Below, one piece after another: positions 9,164 to 19,616 of a DNA stretch of 64,000 bases; the first letter of the stretch is position 1, and each line of letters begins with the position of its first letter. The notes beneath the pieces are model-generated. The model saw only the letters and a list, made by a program, of their open reading frames with translations. It had not been told where the DNA came from and made no database searches. Both the position numbers and the translations under genes were made by a program. The stretch is from Lampropedia cohaerens. Its GTDB lineage: Bacteria > Pseudomonadota > Gammaproteobacteria > Burkholderiales > Burkholderiaceae_C. The stretch spans positions 211,881-275,880 of the forward strand of contig NZ_LBNQ01000009.1 of the NCBI RefSeq assembly GCF_001005215.1, given 5' to 3'.

Positions 9164-9553
9164 GGCGCCGCATGCCGTTTCCGGCAGCAGTCTGGCGTGT
9201 TCCCATGCTGCCAAAATGGTAAATTTTTGTGTCCCGCCCCAATGAAGTGGCGCGCTGCGCTTATGGATTCGGCGCCGTTTCTCATTTCCGGGTATGGTGC
9301 CGCCCGGTATTGGCCGCATTAGACGGGTTTTCCTTTGGCCGCCGCGCGCGTGGCCTGGCGTAAGCCGTACGGTCAGCCACCGAATCGGCGACCTGGCCTG
9401 CCCGTTGTGTTCCTCGGGAAGGCGGGGTATGCCGCAATCACCATAACAAGCAAGCCCCGCGCCGAATCAGCTGTGTCTCTATCCGTACCTGGTGGTACGG
9501 GCCTGGCAGGCCGTTCGGCGCCTGTGCATGGCGAAAGCAGGAGTCGAGACAGC
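9164..9553 (+). promoter_or_regulatory. Structured leader region upstream of pqqU-like receptor
   Basis: This 390-bp stretch has no convincing gene. It is rich in inverted repeats: CCGTACC/GGTACGG around a 4-base loop (9483-9500), followed at once by a small GCCT/AGGC stem; a CCGTACGG palindrome at 9365-9372; CCCG/CGGG at about 9401-9418; and a GGCGGGG run that can pair with CCCCGCGCC downstream. Some words recall cobalamin riboswitches (GGGAAGGCG, GACCTGGCC), but they are in the wrong order for one. It may be a folded 5' leader for the receptor mRNA. Confidence 0.35.
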
Positions 9554-11701
9554 ATGTGGGTGGATAGTCGCAAGTCGCAGGTGTTGTGGGCACTGGTGGT
9601 GGCAGTCGGTGCTGCCATGCCTGCCGTTGGCTGGACGCAGGGCGCTGACGCCGAGCCGGGCGCAGCGGATGTGCCGACGCTGGATACCGTGGAGGTCACC
9701 GCCACGCGGCAAGGCGGTACGCTGCTGCAGACACCGGCATCGGTCCAGGTGGTCGAAGGCACCGCCTTTGCCAATGGCCTGCAGGTCAATCTCTCGGAAG
9801 CGCTCGGGCGGGTGCCGGGGCTGCAGGTGCAGAACCGCCACAACTACGCGCAGGATCTGCAGATCATCATGCGGGGATTCGGTGCCCGCTCCACGTTTGG
9901 CGTGCGCGGCATCCGCATCTATGTGGACGACATTCCTGCCACCATGCCCGATGGGCAAGGGCAGACCTCGAACATCGACATCACTTCGCTGGACCGTATC
10001 GAGGTCCTCAATGGGCCGTTTTCCTCGATCTACGGCAATGCCGCAGGTGGCGTGCTGCAGATGTACACGGCCGCCGGCACGAACCCTCCGAGCGTGACGG
10101 TGCACACCGCCGCCGGCAGTGACGGTGCGTTGCGCTATGGCGTGCAGGCGCAGGGCCGCCGGGACGTCGAGCAGGGTCTGGAAGACTACAACCTCAGCGC
10201 CACCCGCTTCGAGACCGATGGCTACCGCGACCACAGCGAAGCGCGCCGCGGCATCGTCAACGCCCGTCTGGGCGTGCGGCTCAATGACACCAACCGGCTC
10301 AAGCTCGTCGCCAACCATGTGGACATCCGGGCCCAGGATCCGCTGGGCATGACGCGTGCGCAGATGGAAACCGACCGGCGCGCGGCGGTTAGTCGGGCGC
10401 ATGATTACAACACCCGCAAGAAGGTCAAGCAGTCCCAGCTGGGCGCGGTGTGGGAGTCGCACCTGAACGCCGACAACCTGCTGCGCATGATGGCCTACCA
10501 TGGCCAGCGCGAGACGCGCCAGTACCAGTCCATTCCGCCGGCACCACAGCTGAGCAACCGCGGCCATGCCGGAGGCATCATTGATCTGGAGCGCCAGTAC
10601 TCGGGGCTGGACGTGCGTCTGACCAGTGCGCAGCAGTGGCAGGGCAGGGACGTGCTGCTGATTGCCGGGCTGGCCTATGACCACCTGCGCGAGCAGCGCC
10701 GCGGCTTCGAGAATTTCATTGGCAGCGGCGCCCAGCAGCAGCTGGGCGTGCAGGGCGCATTGCGGCGCGACGAGACCAATACGGTATGGAACATTGACCC
10801 CTACGTGCAGGCCAGCATCGGCTTTGCGCCGGGTTGGAACCTGGACGCCGGGCTGCGCTACAGCCGCGTGCGATTTCGCTCGCGCGACCATTACATCGCC
10901 GAGCGCAATGGCGATGACAGCGGCAGTGCCCGCTACAGTGCCCTGCTGCCATCACTGGCACTGCGCAAGGACCTGACCGACGAGGTCAGCGTGTACGGCT
11001 CGTACGGGCGCGGGTTCGAGACCCCGACGACCAACGAGCTCTCCTACCGCCCGGATGGCTCGCCCGGACTGAACCTGGCGCTGCGGCCGGCCGAGAGCGA
11101 CAACTGGGAGCTGGGGCTTAAGGCGGCCATGCCCTTTGATGGGCTGGCGACGGTGGCGCTGTTTCGCACCGACACCGATGACGAGATCGTCAATGCCGGC
11201 AGCAGCAATGGCCGCAGCAGTTTTCACAATGCGGGCAAAACCCGCCGCGACGGTCTGGAGCTGGCCTATAGCACCCGTTTTCTTGGAGAGGGTCGCATTG
11301 ATGCCGCCTATACCTATCTGAAGGCGCAGTACCGCACCGGCAGCAATCGCTTCGCCAGCGGCGCATCGATTCCGGGTATCCCTAAGCAGTCGTTCTATCT
11401 GGGGGCGTCCTGGGCGCCTGCGCAGGGCTGGCAGGCGGGCGCCGAGCTGCGCCATGTAGGCCGGATATACGTCAACGATGCCAATTCCGATGCCGCCAGC
11501 GCCTATACGCTGCTGGGCCTGCACGCAGGGTATGTCTGGCAGCTCGGAGCCTGGAACCTGCGCAGCTTCGCGCGGCTGGACAACGCCCTGGACAAGAACT
11601 ATGTGGGGTCGGTCATCGTCAACGACGGCAATGGGCGGTTCTTCGAGCCGGCACCGGGCCGCAGCTGGACGGCGGGCGTGACGTTGCGGCGCGATTTCTG
11701 A
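9554..11701 (+). CDS. pqqU: TonB-dependent receptor, PqqU/YncD-like PQQ importer
   Basis: A 715-residue outer-membrane receptor: signal peptide (about 1-27, ending before QGADAEPG), TonB box near DTVEVTA, plug domain and 22-strand barrel ending in DF. From memory of E. coli YncD (renamed PqqU, a pyrroloquinoline quinone importer), long stretches agree closely: PGLQVQNRHNYAQDLQ, MPDGQGQTSNID, the GYRDHS segment, YQSIPPAPQL, WNIDPYVQ, GRGFETPTTNELSYRPDG, FRTDTDDEIV and the C-terminal YVGSVIVNDGNGRFFEP. The next gene encodes a PQQ enzyme, which strengthens the call. The start MWVDSRKSQ at 9554 gives a proper signal peptide; the 73 residues upstream do not. No pqqABCDE genes are in the window, consistent with scavenging. 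Confidence 0.85.
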   Translation: MWVDSRKSQVLWALVVAVGAAMPAVGWTQGADAEPGAADVPTLDTVEVTATRQGGTLLQTPASVQVVEGTAFANGLQVNLSEALGRVPGLQVQNRHNYAQDLQIIMRGFGARSTFGVRGIRIYVDDIPATMPDGQGQTSNIDITSLDRIEVLNGPFSSIYGNAAGGVLQMYTAAGTNPPSVTVHTAAGSDGALRYGVQAQGRRDVEQGLEDYNLSATRFETDGYRDHSEARRGIVNARLGVRLNDTNRLKLVANHVDIRAQDPLGMTRAQMETDRRAAVSRAHDYNTRKKVKQSQLGAVWESHLNADNLLRMMAYHGQRETRQYQSIPPAPQLSNRGHAGGIIDLERQYSGLDVRLTSAQQWQGRDVLLIAGLAYDHLREQRRGFENFIGSGAQQQLGVQGALRRDETNTVWNIDPYVQASIGFAPGWNLDAGLRYSRVRFRSRDHYIAERNGDDSGSARYSALLPSLALRKDLTDEVSVYGSYGRGFETPTTNELSYRPDGSPGLNLALRPAESDNWELGLKAAMPFDGLATVALFRTDTDDEIVNAGSSNGRSSFHNAGKTRRDGLELAYSTRFLGEGRIDAAYTYLKAQYRTGSNRFASGASIPGIPKQSFYLGASWAPAQGWQAGAELRHVGRIYVNDANSDAASAYTLLGLHAGYVWQLGAWNLRSFARLDNALDKNYVGSVIVNDGNGRFFEPAPGRSWTAGVTLRRDF

Positions 11702-11880
11702 CGGCTGCGCGCAGGCCGCGGCAAGGCGTGAGCGCAACAGGGCTGGAGGCGGCGCCCGGCGCCCACGACACGTTGGCTTGAGGGGCTTGGCGCGCTCGCG
11801 CAAGGCATGAGTGGTTGCAGGCGTGATGGCAGCGACGCGCGTGCAATTAGTTGTTCGTTCGCAGCCTTATCTGGGGAACC

Positions 11881-14397
11881 ATGAAAAACGACAATCATGA
11901 GCCGGGAGCATGGGGGACGGTCTACCGTTACCTGTTTCTTGTGCTGACATTGGTCACTGGTCTGGTACTGGTGACGTGGGGGGCAAGCTCGTCAGTCTGG
12001 GCGGCAGCGCCTATTACCTGATCGCCGGCATCGCTTACCTGGCGATGGTGGTGCTGTACTTCCTGCGCCACAGGCTGGCGCTGTGGTTGTCTGCGCTGAC
12101 GTTTGCGGCCACCGTGGTGTGGGCACTCTCGGAGGTGGGTTGAGCTTTTGGCTGCTGCTGCCGCGTCTGGTGGTGCCGGCGCTGCTCTTCATGCTCAGCC
12201 TGTGGCTGACGGGCCAGCTGCGCGGCGCTGCGAGCAAGGGCTGCTCGCGCATTGCCAACGGTGCGGGCGTGGTCGTTTTCGTGGCGCTGCTGGCAACGCT
12301 GGGCGCGGCATTCGTGCCACAAGGCGTGATTCGTAACGAGGTGGCACTGGTGCAGGATCCGGCGCTGGCGACGGAGAATCCGGAAAATCCTGCCGACTGG
12401 CGTTACTTCGGTCGCAGCGAGAACGCCACCAAGTTCGCGCCGTACTCGGACATCACGCCCGAGAACGTTGACAAGCTGCAGGTGGCCTGGACGTACAAGA
12501 CGGGCCGCGATGGCCGGGGCAATGACGCCAATACGCTGCAGCAAATCGGTGGCGTGCTGTATTCGTGCACGCCGTTGAATGTGGTCACGGCGCTGGATGT
12601 CGACACGGGCGAGGAGCTGTGGCGGTTCGATCCCAAGATCGAGCCAAGAACCTCGCACCTGACCTGTCGCGTTGGCTATTACGACGCCAGCACGGATCCG
12701 GTGGTGGCCTCGCCGGCGTTGGTACAGCCCCTGCAGGATGATGCATCGTCGGTACCGGACGTGGCCGCCGCCACTGCGCCGACGCAGCAGCCATCGGGCG
12801 CGTGCGTGCAGCGCATCCTGCTGTCGACGGTCGATGCCAACCTGTGGGCGCTGGATGCGCAGACCGGCAAGCCCTGCGAGGACTTCGGCAACGGTGGTGT
12901 GGTCGATCTGAAGGTCGTCGGCATGGGCGAGACGCAAAACGGCCGCTTCTACCACCCGACGGCGGCGCCGACGGTGGCCGGCAATCTGGTCATCATTGGC
13001 GGCTGGGTCATGGACATTGCGCCAACGGCAGCGCCTGGCGTGGTGCGGGCCTTTGACGCGCGCACGGGAGATCTGGTATGGGCCTTTGACCCGCGCACGG
13101 GAGATCTGGTATGGGCCTTTGACCCGGGCAACCCCGAAGGAAACCGCCACGGTCCCGCGCCGGGTGAGACCTATACCATGGGCACGCCCAATGTGTGGGG
13201 GCCGATGTCGTTCGACCTGGATCTGGGCCTGGTGTTCATGCCCACCGGCAATGGGCCGACCGACTACTGGGGCGGCGCACGTACCGAGGCATCGGAGAAG
13301 TACGGCAGCGCGGTGGTCGCGCTGGATCTGGCCACGGGCGAAAACGCTGGGTGTTCCAGCTGGTGCACCACGATGTCTGGGACTATGACACGCCGTCGCA
13401 ACCGACGCTGTATACGCTCAAGAACAAGCAGGGCGAGGATGTGCCGGCGCTGCTCCAGACCTCCAAGTCCGGGCAGATCTTCGTGCTGGATCGCCGCACG
13501 GGCCAGCCGCTGTACGACGTCGAAGAAAAGCCCGTCCCGCAAGAGGGGATGCTCGAAGGCGAACGCCTCTCGCCCACGCAACCCTTCTCGGTAGAGCTGC
13601 CCTCCATTGCCACGGATGAGCTGACGGAGGAGAAGATGTGGGGCATGACGAGGTTCGACCAGCTGTGGTGCCGCATCGACTTCAAGCAAACGGTCTACCA
13701 GGGCATTTTCCCGGTGCCGCAGGAGCGGCCCTATATCCAGTGGCCGGCGCTGCTTGGCGCGCTGAACTGGGGGGGCATCACCATCGACGAATCGCGCGGG
13801 CTGGCCTTCGTCAACTCCATCGAGATGGCGGTGAAGATGTCGCTCAAGCGCCGTGAAGATCCCACGGTTACCGAGTACGACTACAACGGCAACAAGATGC
13901 CGAGCTTCTATGGCACGACGCGCCCGCAGGATTCCGGTCCGTACGGCGGCCTGCGGGTGGACTTCTTCGAGTCGCCGCTGGCCGTGCCTTGCACGCGCCC
14001 GCCATTTGGCACGATGACGGCGATCGACCTCAAGTCCAAGCAACTGGTGTGGCAGGTGCCCCTGGGCACCGCCGAGGAGCTGGGGCCAACGCTGTTTGGC
14101 AAGAAGACGCGGCTGGGCATGCCGATGCCAATTGGCATGCCGTCCATCGCGGGCTCGACCGCCACGGCCTCCGGCCTGCTGTTCTTTGCCGGCACGCAGG
14201 ACAAGTACATCCGCGCCTTCAACTCGCTGACTGGCGAGGAAGTCTGGCGCCATCGCCTGCCTGAAGGTGTTGCGGCGACACCGATCGTCTACCGCTCGCC
14301 CAAGACCGGCAAGCAGTACGTCGCGATTTCCGCAGGCGGCATCCGCAATGCCAAGCCGCAGACCGACGACATCATCGTCTTCGCGTTGCCGGATTAA
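11881..14397 (+). pseudogene. gcd: PQQ-dependent membrane glucose dehydrogenase, disrupted by three -1 frameshifts
   Basis: Quinoprotein glucose dehydrogenase oxidises glucose to gluconolactone in the periplasm and feeds electrons to ubiquinone. The reading starts at ATG 11881, moves at the G6 run 11978-11983 into the frame reading GGKLVSLGGSAYYLIAG, moves again near 12137-12141 (SEVG to LSFWLL), and again at AAAA 13341-13344 (DLATGE to WVFQLVHHD). Each step equals one lost base, and the last frame equals the first. N-terminal membrane helices, the propeller blades, the catalytic-region HHDVWDYD and SKSGQIFVLDRR are all recognisable. Blade text AFDPRTGDLVW is duplicated in tandem (33 bp, 13047-13112). 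It is either a decaying gene or a sequence with homopolymer errors. It pairs with pqqU 180 bp upstream. Confidence 0.85.
13047..13112 (+). repeat. 33-bp in-frame tandem duplication inside gcd
   Basis: Two 33-bp units (13047-13079 and 13080-13112) differ by one base; each encodes the 11-residue unit AFD(A/P)RTGDLVW, and a third partial unit of 14 bases follows. E. coli Gcd has only one unit here. The extra unit lengthens a propeller blade and probably arose by slippage. Confidence 0.9.
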
Positions 14398-14456
14398 GCA
14401 GCAAAGCCATGGGGCGTGCGTGATCCGCATGCCCCATTTCCGCTACGAATAGATCA

Positions 14457-14484
14457 AAAGCCCGCACCCGTGCGGGCTTTTTGC
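14457..14484. terminator. Bidirectional terminator between gcd and pagL-like gene
   Basis: AAAGCCCGCAC and GTGCGGGCTTT form a strong GC stem with A-tract before and T-tract after, between two convergent genes. It can stop transcription from both sides. Confidence 0.85.
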
Positions 14485-14508
14485 TGCCAGTAGCGGATGC
14501 GTGTTCGT

Positions 14509-15066
14509 TCAGAATCGCTGCTTGTACTTGAGCTGAACGAGGTTCAGCCCCGGGTTGGGACGCTTGATGCCGGCATTGGAAAAGTGCGAGAAGCGCACGC
14601 CGATTTCCTTGTCGGCACTAATCCGGTAGCCCACGCCAAGGTGGTCGCCGAACTGGAAGGCAGTGCTGATGGTCTTGTTGGCAAAGCGCGTGGTCGAAAA
14701 GAATGTCGCGCCAATGCCCGCCTCGGCATAGAAGCGCTGGCTGGCGCCGGGCCACCAGCGCAGCAATGGCGTGGCGCTGACTTGCCAGGCATCCTTGTCG
14801 GTGCGATTGCCGTCGGCGCGCCAATAGGCGATGCCAAACTCTCCCACGAGTGTCAGACGGCCCCAGCCGCTGCCCAGCGACGTCTGCCAAAGCGCAGGGG
14901 TCTCGTAATTGAGACCAGCGCGGCCGTAATGCTCGCCGATACCGAACTGCACGCTCATGGCGCCACGATCACCGCCCGCAGCCTCCTGTGCGAAGGCAGC
15001 GGGCGCGCAAAGGACGGCTACGGCAGCCCACGCAGCCATAGCGAATGGGGAAATTCTTGTTGGCAT
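14509..15066 (-). CDS. PagL-like lipid A 3-O-deacylase (acyloxyacyl hydrolase family)
   Basis: A 185-residue outer-membrane beta-barrel with a signal peptide (about 1-27, cleavage after AAFA). The C-terminal block SHFSNAGIKRPNPG followed by LNLVQLKYKQRF matches PagL, which removes the 3-position acyl chain of lipid A. The catalytic His and Ser of HxSNAG are present. The acid found 14 residues after the His in Pseudomonas PagL appears to be Asn here (PGLN), so activity is uncertain. MPTRISPFAM at 15066 is taken as start because it gives a clean signal peptide. It converges on gcd and lies downstream of obgE with 163 bp between. Confidence 0.75.
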   Translation of the reverse strand: MPTRISPFAMAAWAAVAVLCAPAAFAQEAAGGDRGAMSVQFGIGEHYGRAGLNYETPALWQTSLGSGWGRLTLVGEFGIAYWRADGNRTDKDAWQVSATPLLRWWPGASQRFYAEAGIGATFFSTTRFANKTISTAFQFGDHLGVGYRISADKEIGVRFSHFSNAGIKRPNPGLNLVQLKYKQRF

Positions 15067-15229
15067 GATGCGAGAAAGAGAAATAGTGGGTGGCTGCGGT
15101 GCAGCGCTGCGGAAGACGCAATGCCAGGCCCCGGGCTGGGGCAAGAAACTGCGCAAACTCCCACTTCCCAGCCGCAGGCGGTTCGCATCCGAGGACGGAA
15201 GCAACTATAGCGCCTGCGGCAAAAACACG

Positions 15230-16393
<1,164 letters not shown>

Positions 16394-16654
16394 TCAGGCC
16401 GCGGGCGTGATTTCCACGATGTGCTTGTTCAAAGCGCCTTTGTGGCGGAAGGACACGTGGCCGTCCACCAGAGCGTACAGAGTGTGGTCCTTGCCGGTAC
16501 CCACGTTGGTGCCAGCGTGAAGGCGTGTGCCGCGCTGGCGCACGATGATGGAGCCTGCGCTCACCAGTTCGCCGCCGTAGGCTTTCACACCCAGCATCTT
16601 GGGCTTGGAATCCCGCCCGTTGCGCGTAGAGCCGCCGCCTTTTTTTTGTGCCAT
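16394..16654 (-). CDS. rpmA: 50S ribosomal protein L27
   Basis: An 86-residue ribosomal protein of the 50S subunit near the peptidyl-transferase centre. It begins [16 protein letters not shown] and contains the L27 signature [17 protein letters not shown]. Length is normal. It follows rplU by 34 bp in the standard L21-L27 order. Confidence 0.98.
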   Translation of the reverse strand: MAQKKGGGSTRNGRDSKPKMLGVKAYGGELVSAGSIIVRQRGTRLHAGTNVGTGKDHTLYALVDGHVSFRHKGALNKHIVEITPAA

Positions 16655-16688
16655 TTCAAATCCTTTCTTACCGTCGATTCAGACAGAC

Positions 16689-17000
16689 TCAGACGGTGAT
16701 ATCGCCAATCTGCAGCTCGGTGTAGCGCTGGCGATGGCCTTGGTGCTTGACGTAATGCTTGCGACGGCGCAGCTTGAAGATGCGCACCTTGTCGTGCTTG
16801 CCCTGCGAGATGACAGTTGCCTTGACGCTGGCACCAGAAACCAAAGGTGTGCCCACTTTGAGATCAGCGCCACTGCCAATGGCAAGCACTTGATCGAGCA
16901 CGATTTCCTGGCCCACGTCCGCAGCAATCTGTTCTACTTTAATCTTTTCGCCAGCGGACACGCGATACTGCTTGCCACCGGTTTTTACGACTGCGTACAT
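16689..17000 (-). CDS. rplU: 50S ribosomal protein L21
   Basis: A 103-residue ribosomal protein starting [19 protein letters not shown]. The signature [18 protein letters not shown] is near the C-terminus. ATG 17000 is used; the 13 extra residues to 17039 are not part of L21. The promoter and leader should lie in 17001-17122, divergent from the DUF924 gene. Confidence 0.98.
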   Translation of the reverse strand: MYAVVKTGGKQYRVSAGEKIKVEQIAADVGQEIVLDQVLAIGSGADLKVGTPLVSGASVKATVISQGKHDKVRIFKLRRRKHYVKHQGHRQRYTELQIGDITV

Positions 17001-17254
17001 GTTTTCACCTTGATCGAAATACGGCCTGGCCCGCAGCAAACGCTGCCAAAACCAGCCTTGGGAGAATCACCCGCACCACAAAGCAACTGTCTGTGAACGA
17101 AATGAACCGCACATTGTAGTGCGTGGCCATCGCCGATGCAAGTTTTTGCCCTAGGTTTCTTGCGGCGATACCACGTTGGGGCGGTGAAGTGCGGCGCCGT
17201 GCGGTTAGGCTGCTTCGGGCGAGTCACCCAAAGGCAACGAAAAAGGAGATGCCC

Positions 17255-17824
17255 ATGCGCGAGGTTGTCAGCGACGCGGTCGTCAGCGACGCGGCCGCAA
17301 CCGAGCTGGTGCTTTTCTGGCAGGCGGCCGGACCGCAGCGCTGGTTCAGCAAGGATGCGGCATTCGATGCCGTGTTTGCCGAACGGTTTCGCGCCGTGCA
17401 TTTTGCAGCGGCCAGGCAGGAACTGGCGCACTGGCTGGGCGAAGCCGTTTCGGCGCTGGCATTGCTGTTGGCGCTGGACCAGTACCCACGCAACAGCTTT
17501 CGGGGCACGGCCCATATGTTTGCCACCGACTATCTGGCGCTGCATTGGGCCAGGCGTGCCGTTGACGAAGGACATGACCAGCGCGTTGCGCCCGCCTTGC
17601 GCAGTTTCTTTTATCTGCCTTTTATGCATTCGGAAACGTTGGCAGACCAGCAGCGCTGCGTGGCCCTGTGCGAGCCGCTGGGCGGGCAGACCCTGCACCA
17701 TGCCCGGGAGCACCGCGACATCATCGCCCGCTTCGGTCGGTTTCCGCATCGCAACGCGGTGCTGCTGCGTACCAGCTCTGCGCAGGAGCAGGCCTATCTG
17801 GATGCAGGCGGATTTGCCGGCTGA
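17255..17824 (+). CDS. DUF924 family protein
   Basis: A 189-residue mostly helical protein. LVLFWQAAGPQRWFSKD near the N-terminus, LLALDQYPRNSFRGT in the middle and FFYLPFMHSETLADQ are typical DUF924 (TPR-like superfamily) blocks. Its function is not established. AAAGGAG at 17242-17248 is too close to the first ATG (17249) and ideally placed for the second (17255), which decides the start. A short repeat encodes VVSDAVVSDA just after the start. It stands alone, divergent from rplU and 125 bp before mlaF. Confidence 0.9.
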   Translation: MREVVSDAVVSDAAATELVLFWQAAGPQRWFSKDAAFDAVFAERFRAVHFAAARQELAHWLGEAVSALALLLALDQYPRNSFRGTAHMFATDYLALHWARRAVDEGHDQRVAPALRSFFYLPFMHSETLADQQRCVALCEPLGGQTLHHAREHRDIIARFGRFPHRNAVLLRTSSAQEQAYLDAGGFAG

Positions 17825-17949
17825 CGGCGCGCCGCTCCGGCCGCGCCCAGGCGCAATCGCTACAATTGCCCGCTCATCAGCCCATCCCGGCCCGCGCCAT
17901 TCGGACGTGGCGGCCGGGCGCTTCGCATGAGGCACGGCATCTCGCATCT

Positions 17950-18795
17950 ATGACTTTTGATACCCACTCATCCTCAAAGGCTGTGCCGCTGGTCGACATC
18001 CGCGACCTGCATTTCGGCTATGGCGAGCGCCTGATTCTCTCTGGCGTCTCGCTGCAGGTGCCGCATGGCAAGGTCACGGCCATCATGGGTGCATCCGGTG
18101 GTGGCAAGACCACGTTGCTGCGATTGATCAGCGGCCAGAACATGCCGCCGCGCGGTGCCGTCTTCTTTGACGGCACGGACGTGGGCGCGCAGGACCAGCA
18201 GGGCCTGTATGCACTGCGCCGCCGCATGGGGATGCTGTTTCAGTTCGGCGCGCTGTTTACCGACATGACGGTGTTCGAGAATGTGGCGTTCCCGCTGCGA
18301 GAGCACACCCAATTGCCCGAGAGTCTGCTGCGCGATGTGGTGCTGATGAAGCTCAATGCGGTGGGGCTGCGCGGTGCGCGGGATCTGTACCCCAGCGAAA
18401 TCTCCGGCGGCATGGCCCGGCGCGTGGCGCTGGCGCGTGCCATCGCGCTGGATCCGGAGCTGCTGATGTATGACGAGCCGTTCGCCGGGCTGGATCCGAT
18501 TGCACTGGGCACGACGGCGCGTCTGATCCGGCGCCTCAATGACGCACTGGGAGCAACCACGGTGCTGGTCTCGCACGATCTGGACGAAACCTTCCAGATC
18601 GCCGATCACGTCATCATCCTGGCCAATGGCGCCATTGCCGAGCAGGGCACCCCTGCGCAGATCCGCGCCAGCAGCGATCCGCTGGTGCGGCAGTTTGTGC
18701 GTGGCGAGTTTGATGGGCCGGTGCGGTTCCATTACCCGGGCCCGACTTTGCAGCAGGATTTCGGCGCGCAGCGCGCCGCAGGAGGTCATCCATGA
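17950..18795 (+). CDS. mlaF: MlaF, ATPase of the Mla phospholipid transporter
   Basis: A 281-residue ABC ATPase driving lipid traffic between inner and outer membrane through MlaFEDB. Walker A GASGGGKTT is at 47-55, LFQFGALFTDMTVFENV is the Q-loop region, the signature reads ISGGMARRVALARA, Walker B is LLMYDEPFAGLDP and the switch is VSHD. The phenylalanine-rich Q-loop and SGGMARR are specific to MlaF. It overlaps mlaE by 4 bp, the first link of an mlaFEDACB operon. Confidence 0.96.
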   Translation: MTFDTHSSSKAVPLVDIRDLHFGYGERLILSGVSLQVPHGKVTAIMGASGGGKTTLLRLISGQNMPPRGAVFFDGTDVGAQDQQGLYALRRRMGMLFQFGALFTDMTVFENVAFPLREHTQLPESLLRDVVLMKLNAVGLRGARDLYPSEISGGMARRVALARAIALDPELLMYDEPFAGLDPIALGTTARLIRRLNDALGATTVLVSHDLDETFQIADHVIILANGAIAEQGTPAQIRASSDPLVRQFVRGEFDGPVRFHYPGPTLQQDFGAQRAAGGHP

Positions 18796-19580
18796 TGCGC
18801 AGCTGGCATCCCGCCGAAGTAGGGTTTCGCACCCGGCGCCTGCTGGCGAACTGGGGCTACGCGGCGCGGTTGTTTGGGCGGCTGTGGCTGCCGGGTCTTG
18901 CCGCACTGGCGCGCTTTCGTCTGGTCAGTGAGCAGATCTTCTTTCTGGGCAACCGTTCGCTGACCATCATTGCCGTCTCCGGCTTTTTCGTCGGCAGCGT
19001 GCTCAGTCTGCAGCTGTACTACATTCTGCAAAGCTTCGGCTCGGCAGAAACGCTGGGCATGGTTGTGGCGCTGGCGCTGGTGCGTGAGCTCGGCCCGGTC
19101 ATCACCGCGCTGCTGTTTGCAGGCCGTGCCGGCACATCCCTGACGGCAGAGATCGGCCTGATGCGTGCGGGCGAGCAGCTCAGCGCGATGGAGATGATGG
19201 CGGTCGATCCGGTGCAGCGCATTCTGGCGCCCCGGTTTTTCGCCGGCATCATTGCGTTGCCGCTGCTGGTGGCACTGTTCAATGCGGTTGGCATCTTCGG
19301 CAGCTGGTTGGTGGGCGTGGTGCTGCTGGGCGTCGACAGCGGCGCGTTCTGGGGGCAGATGCAAAGCGCCGTGACGGTGTTTGGCGATTTGCGCCAGGGC
19401 TTCGTCAAGAGTCTGGTGTTCGGCGTGGCGGTCACGTTCGTGGCGCTGCTGCAGGGGTATGTGGCGCGACCCACGCCCGAGGGCGTCTCGCAGGCTACCA
19501 CGCGCACGGTGGTGTTGGCCTCCGTGTGGGCAGTGCTGGCGCTGAACTTCCTGCTCACGGCGGTCATGTTCACGCCTTGA
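18792..19580 (+). CDS. mlaE: MlaE, permease of the Mla phospholipid transporter
   Basis: A 262-residue inner-membrane permease (MlaE/YrbE family) with five or six hydrophobic segments. Family blocks include FVGSVLSLQLYYIL, ALVRELGPVITALLFAGRAGT, and AEIGLMRAGEQLSAMEMM. It dimerises and binds two MlaF ATPases. The start overlaps mlaF (ATGATG at 18792), so translation is coupled. Confidence 0.96.
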   Translation: MMRSWHPAEVGFRTRRLLANWGYAARLFGRLWLPGLAALARFRLVSEQIFFLGNRSLTIIAVSGFFVGSVLSLQLYYILQSFGSAETLGMVVALALVRELGPVITALLFAGRAGTSLTAEIGLMRAGEQLSAMEMMAVDPVQRILAPRFFAGIIALPLLVALFNAVGIFGSWLVGVVLLGVDSGAFWGQMQSAVTVFGDLRQGFVKSLVFGVAVTFVALLQGYVARPTPEGVSQATTRTVVLASVWAVLALNFLLTAVMFTP

Positions 19581-19616
19581 GGCGCTACGGTCCACCGATA
19601 CTGGAGAGAAACGAAA

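Noticed and set aside
7661..9319. Long 552-codon minus-strand frame opposite the permease
   Set aside because: It is antisense to a clear NCS2 permease and His/Gln/Arg-rich, typical of shadows.
9301..9440. Cobalamin riboswitch before the TonB receptor
   Set aside because: Some words match (GGGAAGGCG, GACCTGGCC), but their order is wrong and the core GCCACTG is missing.
11881..14397. Programmed frameshifting in gcd
   Set aside because: There are three shifts, none with a slippery heptamer plus pseudoknot, and no known precedent in Gcd. Decay or read errors explain them better.
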